Shown here in pieces: positions 42,664 through 51,321 of a stretch of 64,000 nt of DNA. The stretch is from Acuticoccus yangtzensis (GTDB lineage Bacteria > Pseudomonadota > Alphaproteobacteria > Rhizobiales > Amorphaceae). The position numbers were made by a program, and so were the translations under genes. The notes below the pieces were generated by a model. It was not told where the DNA came from and searched no databases. It worked only from the letters and a program-made list of their open reading frames with translations. The DNA lies in the NCBI RefSeq assembly GCF_001927245.1, contig NZ_MJUX01000012.1, positions 28,170 through 92,169 on the forward strand. The letters are read 5' to 3'. Each line of letters begins with the position of its first letter. Position 1 is the first letter of the stretch.

Positions 42664-43398
42664 ATGTCATCGCAGGAGGGGTCATCCGAGGGGTCAACAG
42701 CCGCCGCCGAGGGCGGACGGCTGCGCGGCAGCCACCCCGCCGAGGCCATCCTCTACGACCGCCTGATCGACGCCATCATCGACAAGCACCTGCGCCCCGG
42801 CGAACACCTCAACGAGGTCAAGCTCGCCACCGCCTACGACGTGCCCCGCTCGCGCGTGCGCCGCGTCCTGGAACGGCTGCGGGACGAGAGCGTGGTCCGC
42901 TTCGAGCTGCACCGCGGCGCCTTCGTCAGCCGGCCCACCGTCGCCGAGGCCCGCCACGTCTACGAGGCGCGGCGCGAGATCGAGGCGGTCGCCGTGCGCC
43001 TCGCCTGCGCCCACGCCACCAAGTCCGACATCGCCGCCCTCAACGCCCACCTCGCCGACGAGACCGAGGCCTTCCGCACCAACCACGCCGTCAACCGCGT
43101 GGCGATGCAGTTCCATTTCCTCATCGCCCGCATTTCGGCCAATCCGGTGCTGGAGCGCATCCTCGGCACGCTCATCCGGCGCACCGTGCTGATCCAGTCG
43201 GTCTATGAGCGCAAGACCGGCGTTCTGTGCCTCACCCACGAGCATGTGACGATTGCCGGCCACATCGCCGCCGGACGCGCCGACGCCGCCGCCGCCGAGT
43301 TCGTCGCCCACTTCGACCACGTCCGGCAAAGCCTCGACCTCAGCGAGGAGCGCTGGCTGGAAAAGGACATCTATGGCGGCGCCGACCCGCTCGGCTGA
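42664..43398 (+). CDS. GntR family transcriptional regulator, FadR/FCD subfamily
   Basis: A 244-residue regulator. The winged helix is at residues about 25-90 (AILYDRLIDAIIDKHLRPGEHLNEVKLATAYDVPRSRVRRVLERLRDESVV). It is followed by an all-helical FCD ligand domain whose metal-ligand histidines appear in FHFLIARIS and THEHVTIAGHIAAGR. The first 22 residues are Ser/Gly-rich. Probably controls the divergent Gfo/Idh/MocA-flavoprotein operon. Confidence 0.87.
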   Translation: MSSQEGSSEGSTAAAEGGRLRGSHPAEAILYDRLIDAIIDKHLRPGEHLNEVKLATAYDVPRSRVRRVLERLRDESVVRFELHRGAFVSRPTVAEARHVYEARREIEAVAVRLACAHATKSDIAALNAHLADETEAFRTNHAVNRVAMQFHFLIARISANPVLERILGTLIRRTVLIQSVYERKTGVLCLTHEHVTIAGHIAAGRADAAAAEFVAHFDHVRQSLDLSEERWLEKDIYGGADPLG

Positions 43399-43583
43399 TC
43401 CTCACCCGGCTCACCGTTACCGGGCCGACTATTAGCCGGCGGACCTTCGCTCTCCGGCCCTCGCCCGGCGATCCTCACCCGGCGATCCTGGCCCGCTGAT
43501 CTTCCCGCCGGCGATTGCGGCACCGCGGCCTCCGGGGAGGAGGTCGCCCCCCTCCCCTCTCACCTTTCTTTCCGGCCCCGCGG

Positions 43584-45503
43584 TCAGTCCGCGGCGCCGA
43601 GCGCCGGGGCCGCCTCGACCGACCAGCCGATATCGGCGCCGCGCATCAGCCCGGCCGCGACCAGCCCGTCAGCCGCCTCCTCCAGCGCCGCCTCATAGGC
43701 CGCCGCGTCCGCATAGCGCTCGCCCAGAGGCAGCCGCGAATCGGCGTTGCTGGCGCTTTCCGGGAAGGCGATGAACGACCCCGTCAGCCCGCAAAGGGCA
43801 CCCGGCGCGAAGCCTTCCTTCCTCAGGTTCCACCCGTAATAGGACCCCGTCGGCGCGGCGATCACCGGCTGCCTCACGCCGCCTTCCGGCATCCCGTCCG
43901 CGTCCACCACCGGCACCAGCGCCGGATAGTCCGCCCCCGCCGTCGGCGGCACGGTGCTGTGGTCACGCACCTTCAGGAGGTTCGGCTGCGGTGCCGGGCG
44001 CTCCCCGTCCATCACCGGCCACGTCACCGCGTCGGGCGCCACCAACTGGTCCGCGACCGGGTAGACCGACGCCGGCGGCGCCGTGCCGTCCGCCACCCAG
44101 GCGACCATCGCCTCGGTCAGCGCCCGCATGGTCGGCGCCACGCTCACCGGGTTGGACGGGTAGACGCAGGTCTTCGTCGCGCCGGACGATCCGCCCCAGA
44201 AGTTGAAATGCGGCGCACCGGCCAGGAAATAGAGCCGCACATCGTCCGGCTGGTCGATCGCCTCGCCGCTCGGCATCGTGCCGACCAGCGCCGCGCGCGC
44301 CTGCCAGAACTCGGTCGAGGTGTCGGTGTGGATCACCTTCGGACAGGTGTCCGTCTCGCCGCACACCTTCAGAACGCCGTCCGTTTCGCCCGACACCGGG
44401 TCCGTCGTCACCGGATAGGCGAACGGGAACTGATCGCCCTGAACGTCGTGGTCCTCGTGCTGGCGCGAATAGCGGCCGGGCTGGGCGAAGGCGTAGTTGG
44501 TGTAGGTCTTCCGGCTGCCGGCGATGTGCGGCATCACCCCGTCGAACACCCGCGCCCCGCCGGCATCCGCGTTGAAGCCCTGGTAGACGAGGTCGCGCAG
44601 GAACCGGCCGGACTGTGAAATGCCCATGCCCACCACATGGTCGATCCCGCCGATCGGCACATCCGCATCATGCCCGCCGTTGCCGCGCAGGAATGACACC
44701 ACGTCCGCCGTGGCGACGAAGGCGAGGCCGGTCGGCATGTCGCCCGTCGCCTCGTAGATCACCTCGTAGATGGCGCCCGCGTCGAACCCCTGCGGCCGGG
44801 TGATCTCGACGTGGCCGGCATCGGTGAAGCGGGCGGAGAGGCCGTCCGGCGTCTGCCTCTCGTCCTCCGCCTTGGCGCGCACGGTGACGGTGGGGGCCGC
44901 GTTAGGGTTCGCCGCCGGGTAGGTTAGCGGCGCCACCGTCACCGCCTCGTCGCTGTCGAACACGTATTCGTCGCGCGCGGTGCCGCGGCTTCCCTCGATC
45001 ACGGGAAGCTCCATGTCGATCAGCGTATCGCCGAGGCCGGTCTGCCAGCCGGACCAGACGAGGGTGTGGCCGGCCTCCATCAGGAAGCCGTCGCCCGGAT
45101 CGTCCGCGTTGAAGGTGTTGCCGGCGGAGGCGGAGCGGTTGAGGAGCCCCAGCGCCAAGGTGCGGCCGCGGTTCGGCACCTCGTAGAACATCGTGCCCGA
45201 GCCGCCGGCCTTGGGCGCCAGGATCGTCACCTCGGCGGAAAATTCCACCTCGCCGTCGCCGTTCACCGGCGCCTCGGCAAGTCCGACGATGCGCTGACCG
45301 CGGGGCGAGCGCGGGTCGATGGCGAAGCGGGCGATGCCGACGATCTTCTCGTAGGCGCCGACCTCGCCGAAGGTCTTGCCGTCAAAGGCGTCGGCGCGGC
45401 TCGTGATCTCGAACTGGGTGACGCGGGCGCTGGCGGGGGTGGTCACGGCGAGGCCGAGCCCGACCGCCGCCCCGGCGAGGAGCGCGCATTTCAGATGTCG
45501 CAT
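43584..45503 (-). CDS. Exported alpha/beta hydrolase domain protein
   Basis: A 639-residue protein with signal peptide (KCALLAGAAVGLGLAVTTPASA). The rest matches the large alpha/beta-hydrolase family found in Proteobacteria as secreted hypothetical esterases: RVTQFEITSRADAFDGKTFGEVGAYEKIVG, MFYEVPNRGR, VGMGISQSGRFLRDLVYQGFN (nucleophile Ser in GISQSG) and HFNFWGGSS. Cysteines CGETDTCPK and CVYPS fit a periplasmic location. Substrate unknown, possibly an ester or lactone. Downstream of nothing on its strand, with its start 363 bases from repA. Confidence 0.8.
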   Translation of the reverse strand: MRHLKCALLAGAAVGLGLAVTTPASARVTQFEITSRADAFDGKTFGEVGAYEKIVGIARFAIDPRSPRGQRIVGLAEAPVNGDGEVEFSAEVTILAPKAGGSGTMFYEVPNRGRTLALGLLNRSASAGNTFNADDPGDGFLMEAGHTLVWSGWQTGLGDTLIDMELPVIEGSRGTARDEYVFDSDEAVTVAPLTYPAANPNAAPTVTVRAKAEDERQTPDGLSARFTDAGHVEITRPQGFDAGAIYEVIYEATGDMPTGLAFVATADVVSFLRGNGGHDADVPIGGIDHVVGMGISQSGRFLRDLVYQGFNADAGGARVFDGVMPHIAGSRKTYTNYAFAQPGRYSRQHEDHDVQGDQFPFAYPVTTDPVSGETDGVLKVCGETDTCPKVIHTDTSTEFWQARAALVGTMPSGEAIDQPDDVRLYFLAGAPHFNFWGGSSGATKTCVYPSNPVSVAPTMRALTEAMVAWVADGTAPPASVYPVADQLVAPDAVTWPVMDGERPAPQPNLLKVRDHSTVPPTAGADYPALVPVVDADGMPEGGVRQPVIAAPTGSYYGWNLRKEGFAPGALCGLTGSFIAFPESASNADSRLPLGERYADAAAYEAALEEAADGLVAAGLMRGADIGWSVEAAPALGAAD

Positions 45504-45866
45504 TGTCGTTTCCTCCTGCCGGTCTCACGCCGGCTGGCCGCCATCGTCGCGCCAACGTGGGGCGCGGTCAAACGCCGCGTCACCCGGCCGGGCGGGACGG
45601 CGCAGGCGGACGGGCCGGGCAGGCTGGAGGGCGTCACCTCCATCCCCTTCTTTCGGCCCCGTCTTCGAAACGCGGGATTTTGGGCACACTCCCCGAAGAA
45701 TGAGAATGGGTTTAGGTAACCTTAAGACCGAGCACCGAATCTGATCCGCGGACGGCGCCCGCCCCGCGCGGCGCTCCACCCGATACGAGCCGCCCGATCC
45801 GAGCCGCGCGTTCGCGCCGCCCCCGGCCCGCCGCGGCGCCAACGCGCTGAAAGACGAGAACCCGCA
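45504..45866. other. Spacer upstream of repA
   Basis: These 363 bases between divergent genes hold no supported CDS. The AT-richer stretch 45675-45745 (with TTTAGGTAACCTTAAG) is the likely promoter and RepA-operator zone; GGTAACC there echoes the half-site of the parS-like palindromes behind repB. Confidence 0.45.
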
Positions 45867-47171
45867 ATGAGGGATCACGCCGACCTCCTCGCCATGAACG
45901 AGCGCAGCCTGGCCCAGCAGGCCGCGGTGCGCCGCGCCACCTTCTCCCCGGCCGAGACCAAGGCGCTGCGGCCCTTCTCGATCTGGGAAATCTCGAGCTT
46001 CATGTTCGACATCGCCGCCGACACTTTGAGGAAGAAGCTGACCGACGACCCGTCCCTGCCCCAGGGCCACGTGGAGGACGACGGCCGCCAGCGCTGGTTC
46101 ACCCTGGACGAGATCAACGAGCTGCGCCGCCGCGTGCGCCTGCGCGGCAAATCGCTGCTGCCCGAACGCCCCGCCGGACGGGCGATGCGTGTCGCGGTGT
46201 CCAACTTCAAGGGCGGCGTCGGCAAGACGGTGGTGGCGCAGCATTTCGCCAACGCGGCGGCGCTGGACGGCTACCGCGTCCTCGTCATCGACTTCGACCC
46301 GCAGGCGACCCTCACCCACTCCATGGGCCTCACCGAAGTCAAAGAGTGGAACACCGTCTGGGGCATCATGTGCCGCGATCTCTGCCGCGAGGCCGACCGC
46401 ATCGCCGCCTCCTTCGACGACCCCGACGATTGCCCCTACCCTTCTTCCGACGAGCTTCCCGAGGCGGTGCAGTCGATCGGCGCGCAGCGGGTGCAGGACT
46501 TCATCCAGAAGACCTGCTGGCCGACGATCGACATCATCCCCTCCTGCGCCAACGCCGCCTTCGTGGAGTTCGCCAGCGCCCAGTACCGCGCGCTCCACAA
46601 GGCGTGGTCCTTCTTCGGCTGCGTCGCGCGCTACCTCGACGAGCTGCCGGACGATCAATACGATATCATCATCTTCGACTGCCCTCCGGCGATCGGCTAC
46701 CAGTCGCTGAACGCGGCCTTCGCGGCGGACATCCTCTATATCCCGTCCGGCCCCGGCTACTGGGAATATGATTCCACCACCTCCTATCTCGGCCAGCTCG
46801 GCGATGCTCTGGCCGACATTTCGGAGGGCTACCAGGGCCTTGCGGAAGATGCCGGCATCGCGCTCCCCAAGCGCTTCGCCGACGTGCGGCTTCTGATGAC
46901 GCGGTTCGAGAGCGCGAACCCGCTGCACACGGCGATGATGGGCGCGTTCCGCAACGTCTTCGGCGCGGACGTGTGCGCCAATCCGATCGAGATGACGCGG
47001 GCGGTGGAGCAGTCGGGCCGGTTTCAGATGTCGGTGTACGAGCAGGATTATCGCACCATGACGCGCGACACCTGGAAGCGGGCGCGGCAGAGTTTCGACC
47101 GTGCCTATATGGAACTGAAGGACACGGTGCTGGCGGCCTGGCGGGCCGAGTCCGGCGCCGGAAAGGGCTGA
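45867..47171 (+). CDS. repA: RepA plasmid-partitioning ATPase (ParA family)
   Basis: A 434-residue RepA. The N-terminal 100 residues form a RepA-type DNA-binding part (LRPFSIWEISSFMFDIAADTLRKKL, WFTLDEINELRRR). The Walker A is deviant ParA type, KGGVGKT at 115-121. It is followed by VLVIDFDPQATLTHSMG and IIIFDCPPAIGYQ. RepA drives segregation with RepB and represses its own operon. ATG 45867 begins MRDHADLLAM. repB follows after two bases. repC does not follow, which is abnormal for a repABC cassette. Confidence 0.95.
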   Translation: MRDHADLLAMNERSLAQQAAVRRATFSPAETKALRPFSIWEISSFMFDIAADTLRKKLTDDPSLPQGHVEDDGRQRWFTLDEINELRRRVRLRGKSLLPERPAGRAMRVAVSNFKGGVGKTVVAQHFANAAALDGYRVLVIDFDPQATLTHSMGLTEVKEWNTVWGIMCRDLCREADRIAASFDDPDDCPYPSSDELPEAVQSIGAQRVQDFIQKTCWPTIDIIPSCANAAFVEFASAQYRALHKAWSFFGCVARYLDELPDDQYDIIIFDCPPAIGYQSLNAAFAADILYIPSGPGYWEYDSTTSYLGQLGDALADISEGYQGLAEDAGIALPKRFADVRLLMTRFESANPLHTAMMGAFRNVFGADVCANPIEMTRAVEQSGRFQMSVYEQDYRTMTRDTWKRARQSFDRAYMELKDTVLAAWRAESGAGKG

Positions 47172-47173
47172 GG

Positions 47174-48304
47174 ATGAGTGGACGCAACAAGTTCGGTTTT
47201 GCGCCTCTGGAGGCCGCGCCCGAGGTGAAGTCGCGGTCGCGCACGCCGGGGCCGATGGGGGCCGCGGTGCGTGAGGCGGCGGAGAGCCTGGCCGAGAGCA
47301 CGGAAGCCAAGATCGAGCAGCGCCGCCGCAACGCCGAGGACGCCAAGCTGTGGCGCACCGCCGAGGCGGAGGGCCGCCTGATGGTCACCCTCCCCTTGTC
47401 CGAGATCGAAACCACGGATCTGCCGCGCGACCGGATCGACCTTGCCGGTGTCGCCGCCTCGCACGAGATGGAGGAGCTGAAGGCCTCGATCCGCGCGCGC
47501 GGCCAGAAGGAGCCTGTGGCGGTCTATGTCGACGATCGCGGGCGCTATCAGCTGAAGCAGGGCTGGCGGCGTCTGACCGCCCTCACCCAGCTTTTCGAGG
47601 CGACGGGGGACGCGCGCTTTTCGACCGTGATCGCGCGGATCGAGCCGCGGGCTGACGGGGCGGCACCGAGCCGTGTCGCGCGATACATCGACATGGTTGA
47701 GGAGAACGTCATCCGCGAGGATCTGACGTTCGCGGAGATGGCGCAGGTGGCGATCACCGCGGCGGCGGATCCTATGGTGGAGGGCGACGACGCCGACGCG
47801 CTGGTGGGTCACCTCTACGGCTCGCTGCACAAGATGAAGCGGTCCTACATCAGGAGCTTCGTCTATCTCCTGGAGGCGCTGGACGGCGCGCTCCCCTTCC
47901 CAAAGGCGGTGTCGCGCAATGTCGGCGTTGACCTCGCGCGTGTTCTGAAGGCGGAGCCGGAGCGCACGGCGGGGCTGAAGCGGATGCTGGCGAACGCGGT
48001 GTCGCCGGAGACGCAGGGCAACATCATCGCGATGTTCATGGCCGACGCGCGTCCTGCGGCGGAGGATGCGCCGTCCGCCGCGCCCGAGGCGGCTCCGCCG
48101 CGGCCGCGTGAGACGTCTCCGGCGCCGGCGGTCGCGCGGGCCGGTTCGGCCGAGGGGCGCCGTGTGTCGATCGGCTCGCTGCACGTGACGGTGCGCAAGG
48201 GCGAGTGCCTGATTTCGTCCGACCGCGATTTTTCGGAGATCCCGCAGAAGGATCTGGAACGGGCTTTGCGCCGCTTCGCCGAAACGCTGGCCATCCTCGG
48301 CTGA
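47174..48304 (+). CDS. repB: RepB plasmid-partitioning protein (ParB family)
   Basis: A 376-residue centromere-binding protein. The ParB N-domain starts VTLPLSEIETTDLPRDRIDLAG and contains IRARGQKEPVAVYVDDRGRYQLKQGWRRLTA. The box VEENVIREDLTFAEMAQVAI precedes the helix-turn-helix (KMKRSYIRSFVYLLEAL), and an Ala/Pro-rich linker leads to a C-terminal dimerisation segment. GAGGATG precedes the start at 47174, two bases after repA. Two parS-like palindromes follow the stop within 75 bases. Confidence 0.93.
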   Translation: MSGRNKFGFAPLEAAPEVKSRSRTPGPMGAAVREAAESLAESTEAKIEQRRRNAEDAKLWRTAEAEGRLMVTLPLSEIETTDLPRDRIDLAGVAASHEMEELKASIRARGQKEPVAVYVDDRGRYQLKQGWRRLTALTQLFEATGDARFSTVIARIEPRADGAAPSRVARYIDMVEENVIREDLTFAEMAQVAITAAADPMVEGDDADALVGHLYGSLHKMKRSYIRSFVYLLEALDGALPFPKAVSRNVGVDLARVLKAEPERTAGLKRMLANAVSPETQGNIIAMFMADARPAAEDAPSAAPEAAPPRPRETSPAPAVARAGSAEGRRVSIGSLHVTVRKGECLISSDRDFSEIPQKDLERALRRFAETLAILG

Positions 48305-48313
48305 CACCGATCC

Positions 48314-48333
48314 GGGTAACCCGCGGGTTACCC
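48314..48333. other. parS: parS-like centromere site 1
   Basis: GGGTAACCCGCGGGTTACCC is a perfect 20-bp palindrome ten bases after repB. Its GTAACCCG core is repeated at 48362. Centromeres of repABC replicons are such palindromes in or near the rep genes. Confidence 0.7.
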
Positions 48334-48361
48334 GCCACTCGGTGAGACGATCCCCTCCGAA

Positions 48362-48377
48362 GTAACCCGTGGGTTAC
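48362..48377. other. parS: parS-like centromere site 2
   Basis: GTAACCCGTGGGTTAC has the same core as site 1, 45 bases further on, and is palindromic apart from the central base pair. Two copies strengthen the reading as RepB-binding sites. Confidence 0.65.
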
Positions 48378-48499
48378 CCCGCTGGCTCTCCGAGCGCGAC
48401 AACGCCTCGGCCATCTTCCATCGCCCCGACACCGGCCTCGCATCATCCGACTCGAAGGAGTGTGGCGGGGTCAAGGATCCGCGCGGACCCACGCGCAGG

Positions 48500-48517
48500 C
48501 CGCCCCTTAAGGGGCGG
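48500..48517. other. 18-bp perfect palindrome behind repB
   Basis: CCGCCCCTTAAGGGGCGG, flanked by inverted arms GTCAAGGA and TCCTTGAC about 20-25 bases out on each side, so the whole could form a cruciform. Role unknown. Confidence 0.6.
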
Positions 48518-48562
48518 GCGAGCATGGGGAGCACGGGTCCTTGACGCCGTCACGCTCCTTCA

Positions 48563-48605
48563 CAGCCTTGTCACAGGCTGTCAGTCTCGGGCTTCTTCAG
48601 CCCGA
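48563..48605 (+). terminator. Two consecutive hairpins behind repAB
   Basis: CAGCCT-TGTCAC-AGGCTG and, within outer arms TCAGT/ACTGA, TCGGGCT-TCTTC-AGCCCGA. The second stem is strong, but no T-run follows, so termination is not certain. Confidence 0.4.
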
Positions 48606-48734
48606 ACTGACGCCTGCCCGTCGGCGAGACGGAGGGAGCGCGAGGGGGGAACTCCCCTCGCAAAGGCGGTTCCGCCTGCACAGCATCAGACCGACGCGAG
48701 AGCGGACCGACAGCAGGTCCACCCGGCGCCGGGA

Positions 48735-50168
48735 TCACCCGACGGCGGCCCAGAAGGCGCCGCGGCGGCGGTAGATCTCGTCGAGGCGCGCGACGTAGGC
48801 GTCGTGCGGCGCGAAGGGGCCGAAATCGTCGATGCGGGGGGCGAGGGCGACGAGGGAGGTCAGATGGCGCGCGGCGTGGCGGTAACGCTTGGAGCGGGAG
48901 GCGGCCAGGGTGTCGTCGATCAGCGCGCGCAGGAGGAGGGTGGAGGCCAGCGGATGCTCGGCCTCCAGCGCCTCGGCGGCGGGGACGAGCACGTCGTAAA
49001 CGGACCCGTCCAGCTCGGCGATGCGGGAGAGGACCAAGGCGGCGGCGGCACGGCGGGCGGGCCAGGCGGTGAGGAAAGCGAGGGCGGGGAGGGCGTCCGG
49101 ATGGGCGGAGGCGAAGGCGATGGCGCGTTCCTCGGCCTCGAAATCCTCGAAATCGGGGAGGCGCTTGATGAAGGCGCGCAGGGGGGCCGGGTCGAGCGTC
49201 GCCTCGAAGCGCTCCCAGCGATAGGCCTGGGCCTCGTCCGGACGGTCGAGCGCCTCGAGGGCGGCGGTCTTGGCGGCGTCCCACTCGGGCGGGCGGGGAA
49301 GGCTGGACCGGGCGGAGGCGGCGAGGATCTCCAGCGCTTCGGCGGCCCGTCCGGCGGCGATCAGGCGGGCGGCGAGGTCGGCGGCGATCGAGGGGACCTT
49401 GCGGGCCTTCGCGTCATATTGGGCAATGTAGGCGTCGACATCGCCGCTCGCCTCGGCGACGTCGCGCAGGCCCAGCCGCACGGTCATGGTGCGGCGTGTC
49501 CGCTCGAGATCGTGGGCGTAGAGGGGCCCGGCGGGGCTCCAGCCGACGACGACGCGCTCGTCCTCGGGGGGCGGGGTGTCGGCCTCGGCGCCGAGGGCTT
49601 CGAGGCGGCTCTTCAGGTGGGCGAGGCCGCCGGCGCCGAGGACCGGGGCGAGGCGGCCGACGACACCTTCATATTGGCCGTGATCGTTCTCCTGCAGGGC
49701 GGCGAAGACGCGTTCGGCCAGCGCCTCGGGGGAGGGGCGCACGGTGGCGGCGAGGGCGGCGAGATCGTCGAGCGCGTTGTCGAAGACGGCGGAGACGTGG
49801 CCTGACCCGTCTTCGGTGCGCTCGAAGATGCCGGGGGCCAGCGACAGGAAGCGCCACATGAGGTCGAGCGCTTCGGCGGGGTCGGCGGGGCCGATTGTGC
49901 CGGCGATGGCGGTGCGCTGCATCTCGAGGTCGGCGACGAAGGCGGACATGCGGCGCCAGCCGATGCGGCTGCGCGAGGTGTCGATGGTGGTGAGGCGTTT
50001 GCGGATCTCGCGGGCGGCCTCGCCGGGGGAGGCGGCGGCGGCGAGGGCGATCTTGAGGCGGCGTTTGGCGGCGGCGTCTCCTTGGGCGAGTTCGAGGGCG
50101 AGCTCGGCGAGTTTGGCGGCGCCGAGGGCTTCCAGGTTCTTGGCGTTGAGGGTGGTTTTGGAGGCCAT
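48735..50168 (-). CDS. DUF6880 family protein
   Basis: A 477-residue protein. The opening ASKTTLNAKNLEALGAAKLAELALELAQGDAAAKRRLKIALA is the characteristic start of the DUF6880 family. The remainder is all-helical and Ala-rich, resembling TPR-like repeats (AADLAARLIAAGRAAEALEILAAS). Function unknown. It converges on the repB downstream region and lies 267 bases from the toxin-antitoxin operon on the same strand. No transmembrane or signal sequence. Confidence 0.75.
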   Translation of the reverse strand: MASKTTLNAKNLEALGAAKLAELALELAQGDAAAKRRLKIALAAAASPGEAAREIRKRLTTIDTSRSRIGWRRMSAFVADLEMQRTAIAGTIGPADPAEALDLMWRFLSLAPGIFERTEDGSGHVSAVFDNALDDLAALAATVRPSPEALAERVFAALQENDHGQYEGVVGRLAPVLGAGGLAHLKSRLEALGAEADTPPPEDERVVVGWSPAGPLYAHDLERTRRTMTVRLGLRDVAEASGDVDAYIAQYDAKARKVPSIAADLAARLIAAGRAAEALEILAASARSSLPRPPEWDAAKTAALEALDRPDEAQAYRWERFEATLDPAPLRAFIKRLPDFEDFEAEERAIAFASAHPDALPALAFLTAWPARRAAAALVLSRIAELDGSVYDVLVPAAEALEAEHPLASTLLLRALIDDTLAASRSKRYRHAARHLTSLVALAPRIDDFGPFAPHDAYVARLDEIYRRRGAFWAAVG

Positions 50169-50435
50169 CGGCGGATCCGTGGAACGAGGTGGGACGGCCG
50201 GTCACCCCGCGGCGGGCGGACCGAATGGCTGCGGGGCGGCTCCGCTCGGCTCGATCGGCGCCACTCGGTTCATCGGCGCCGCTCAGTTCAGCGGCGCTCT
50301 TGGGTTGTCGCGCAGGGGCGGGGGGCCGGCAAGTCCCGCGGGACAGACATTCAGAGGATCGCGCAGGCGGAAAACGCCGCGCCGCGGGTGGTGGGCGCCA
50401 GATAAAGGCGGGCGCGGGATCGGGCGGGGCGGCGG

Positions 50436-50843
50436 TCAGGCCGGATCGGCGGCGAAGGGGTTCACCAGGGTCAGGCTGCCTTCGATGACGAGGCCGGGGT
50501 GCATGTCCTCCGAATAGAGGGTGGAGCATCCGGCGAGGAGGGCGCTGGCGGCGATCATCGCGTCGTAGACGGAGAGGCGGTGCCGGGCGGCCAATGCGCG
50601 GCCGAGGTCGTGGGTCTCGGCGGTGAGGGGGACGACGGGGCACAGGGTGCGGATGGCGGCGAGGAAGGTGGCGGCCTCGTCCCAGTCCATGCCGGCCTTG
50701 CGGCGCAGGTTGACGAGGGTTTCGTTCAGCACCTGGACGCTGACGAGGGGGCGCCGGGCGAGGACGGTCTCGGCGGTCGCGGCCTTGGGGCCGTCGTCCA
50801 GCAGATAAAGGACGACGTTGGTGTCGGCGAAGGCGTCGCTCAT
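50436..50843 (-). CDS. PIN-domain ribonuclease toxin (VapC type)
   Basis: A 135-residue PIN protein. The four acidic residues expected for metal-dependent RNA cleavage are visible: Asp in FADTNVVLY, Glu in LNETLVNLRRK, Asp in VYDAMIAASAL and Asp in YSEDMH. The end LTLVNPF is standard. Its start lies seven bases after the AbrB-type antitoxin stop. A complete toxin, unlike the remnant at 20.3 kb. It probably contributes to replicon maintenance near repAB. Confidence 0.85.
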   Translation of the reverse strand: MSDAFADTNVVLYLLDDGPKAATAETVLARRPLVSVQVLNETLVNLRRKAGMDWDEAATFLAAIRTLCPVVPLTAETHDLGRALAARHRLSVYDAMIAASALLAGCSTLYSEDMHPGLVIEGSLTLVNPFAADPA

Positions 50844-50850
50844 CGGGTGG

Positions 50851-51195
50851 TCAGGAGGCGGCGCTGGTCACCGGCCCGCCGCTGCCCCTCTCGCTGCCGT
50901 CCTCGTCGCTGCGGCCGGCCTCGCTGCCGGCGTCCGCTCTGGGGGAGCCGTCCGCCGCACCGTCGGAGCCGCGCAGATGGGCGTCGTCGCGCGTGAGGCG
51001 GGCTGCGGCGGGAAGGCGGCCGCGGAACCGGCGCAGCCCGGCCAGCACCTCGTCCGGGCTGGGCTGGCGGACGACCTCGACGCCGCGGGCGCCGGGGACG
51101 AGGTCGATGGTGTCGCCTTCCTTCAGGCCGAGCGTTCGCACGAGCTCGGCCGGGAGGCGGACGGCGAGGGAGTTGCCCCACTTGGCGACCTGCAT
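50851..51195 (-). CDS. AbrB/MazE-type antitoxin
   Basis: A 114-residue protein. MQVAKWGNSLAVRLPAELVRTLGLKEGDTIDLV is the swapped-hairpin AbrB DNA-binding fold, and LAGLRRFRGRLP is the usual toxin-binding start. The last about 40 residues are a Ser/Asp/Gly tail absent from most relatives, which could be a drifted or extended end. It precedes the PIN toxin in the usual order. A dyad 125 bases upstream may be its operator. Confidence 0.8.
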   Translation of the reverse strand: MQVAKWGNSLAVRLPAELVRTLGLKEGDTIDLVPGARGVEVVRQPSPDEVLAGLRRFRGRLPAAARLTRDDAHLRGSDGAADGSPRADAGSEAGRSDEDGSERGSGGPVTSAAS

Positions 51196-51321
51196 GGCGT
51201 CTCCTTCATCTCCCATCCGGGCAACGCTGCGTCCGACCGCCGGCGGCCGCGCGGATGGCGCTCCACCCGCGGCCGCGCGATGTGCGCCCGATAGCACGGG
51301 TCAGCTGGGACGCAGCGGCGA

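Larger units (their letters stand above)
48305..48734. other. Non-coding region downstream of repB
   Basis: 430 bases without a supported gene, between repB and the convergent DUF6880 gene. Besides the two parS-like sites it holds GTCAAGGA/TCCTTGAC arms around a perfect palindrome (48500-48517), a CAGCCT/AGGCTG hairpin at 48563-48580, and TCGGGCT/AGCCCGA (48587-48605), which could terminate repAB transcription. Confidence 0.55.
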
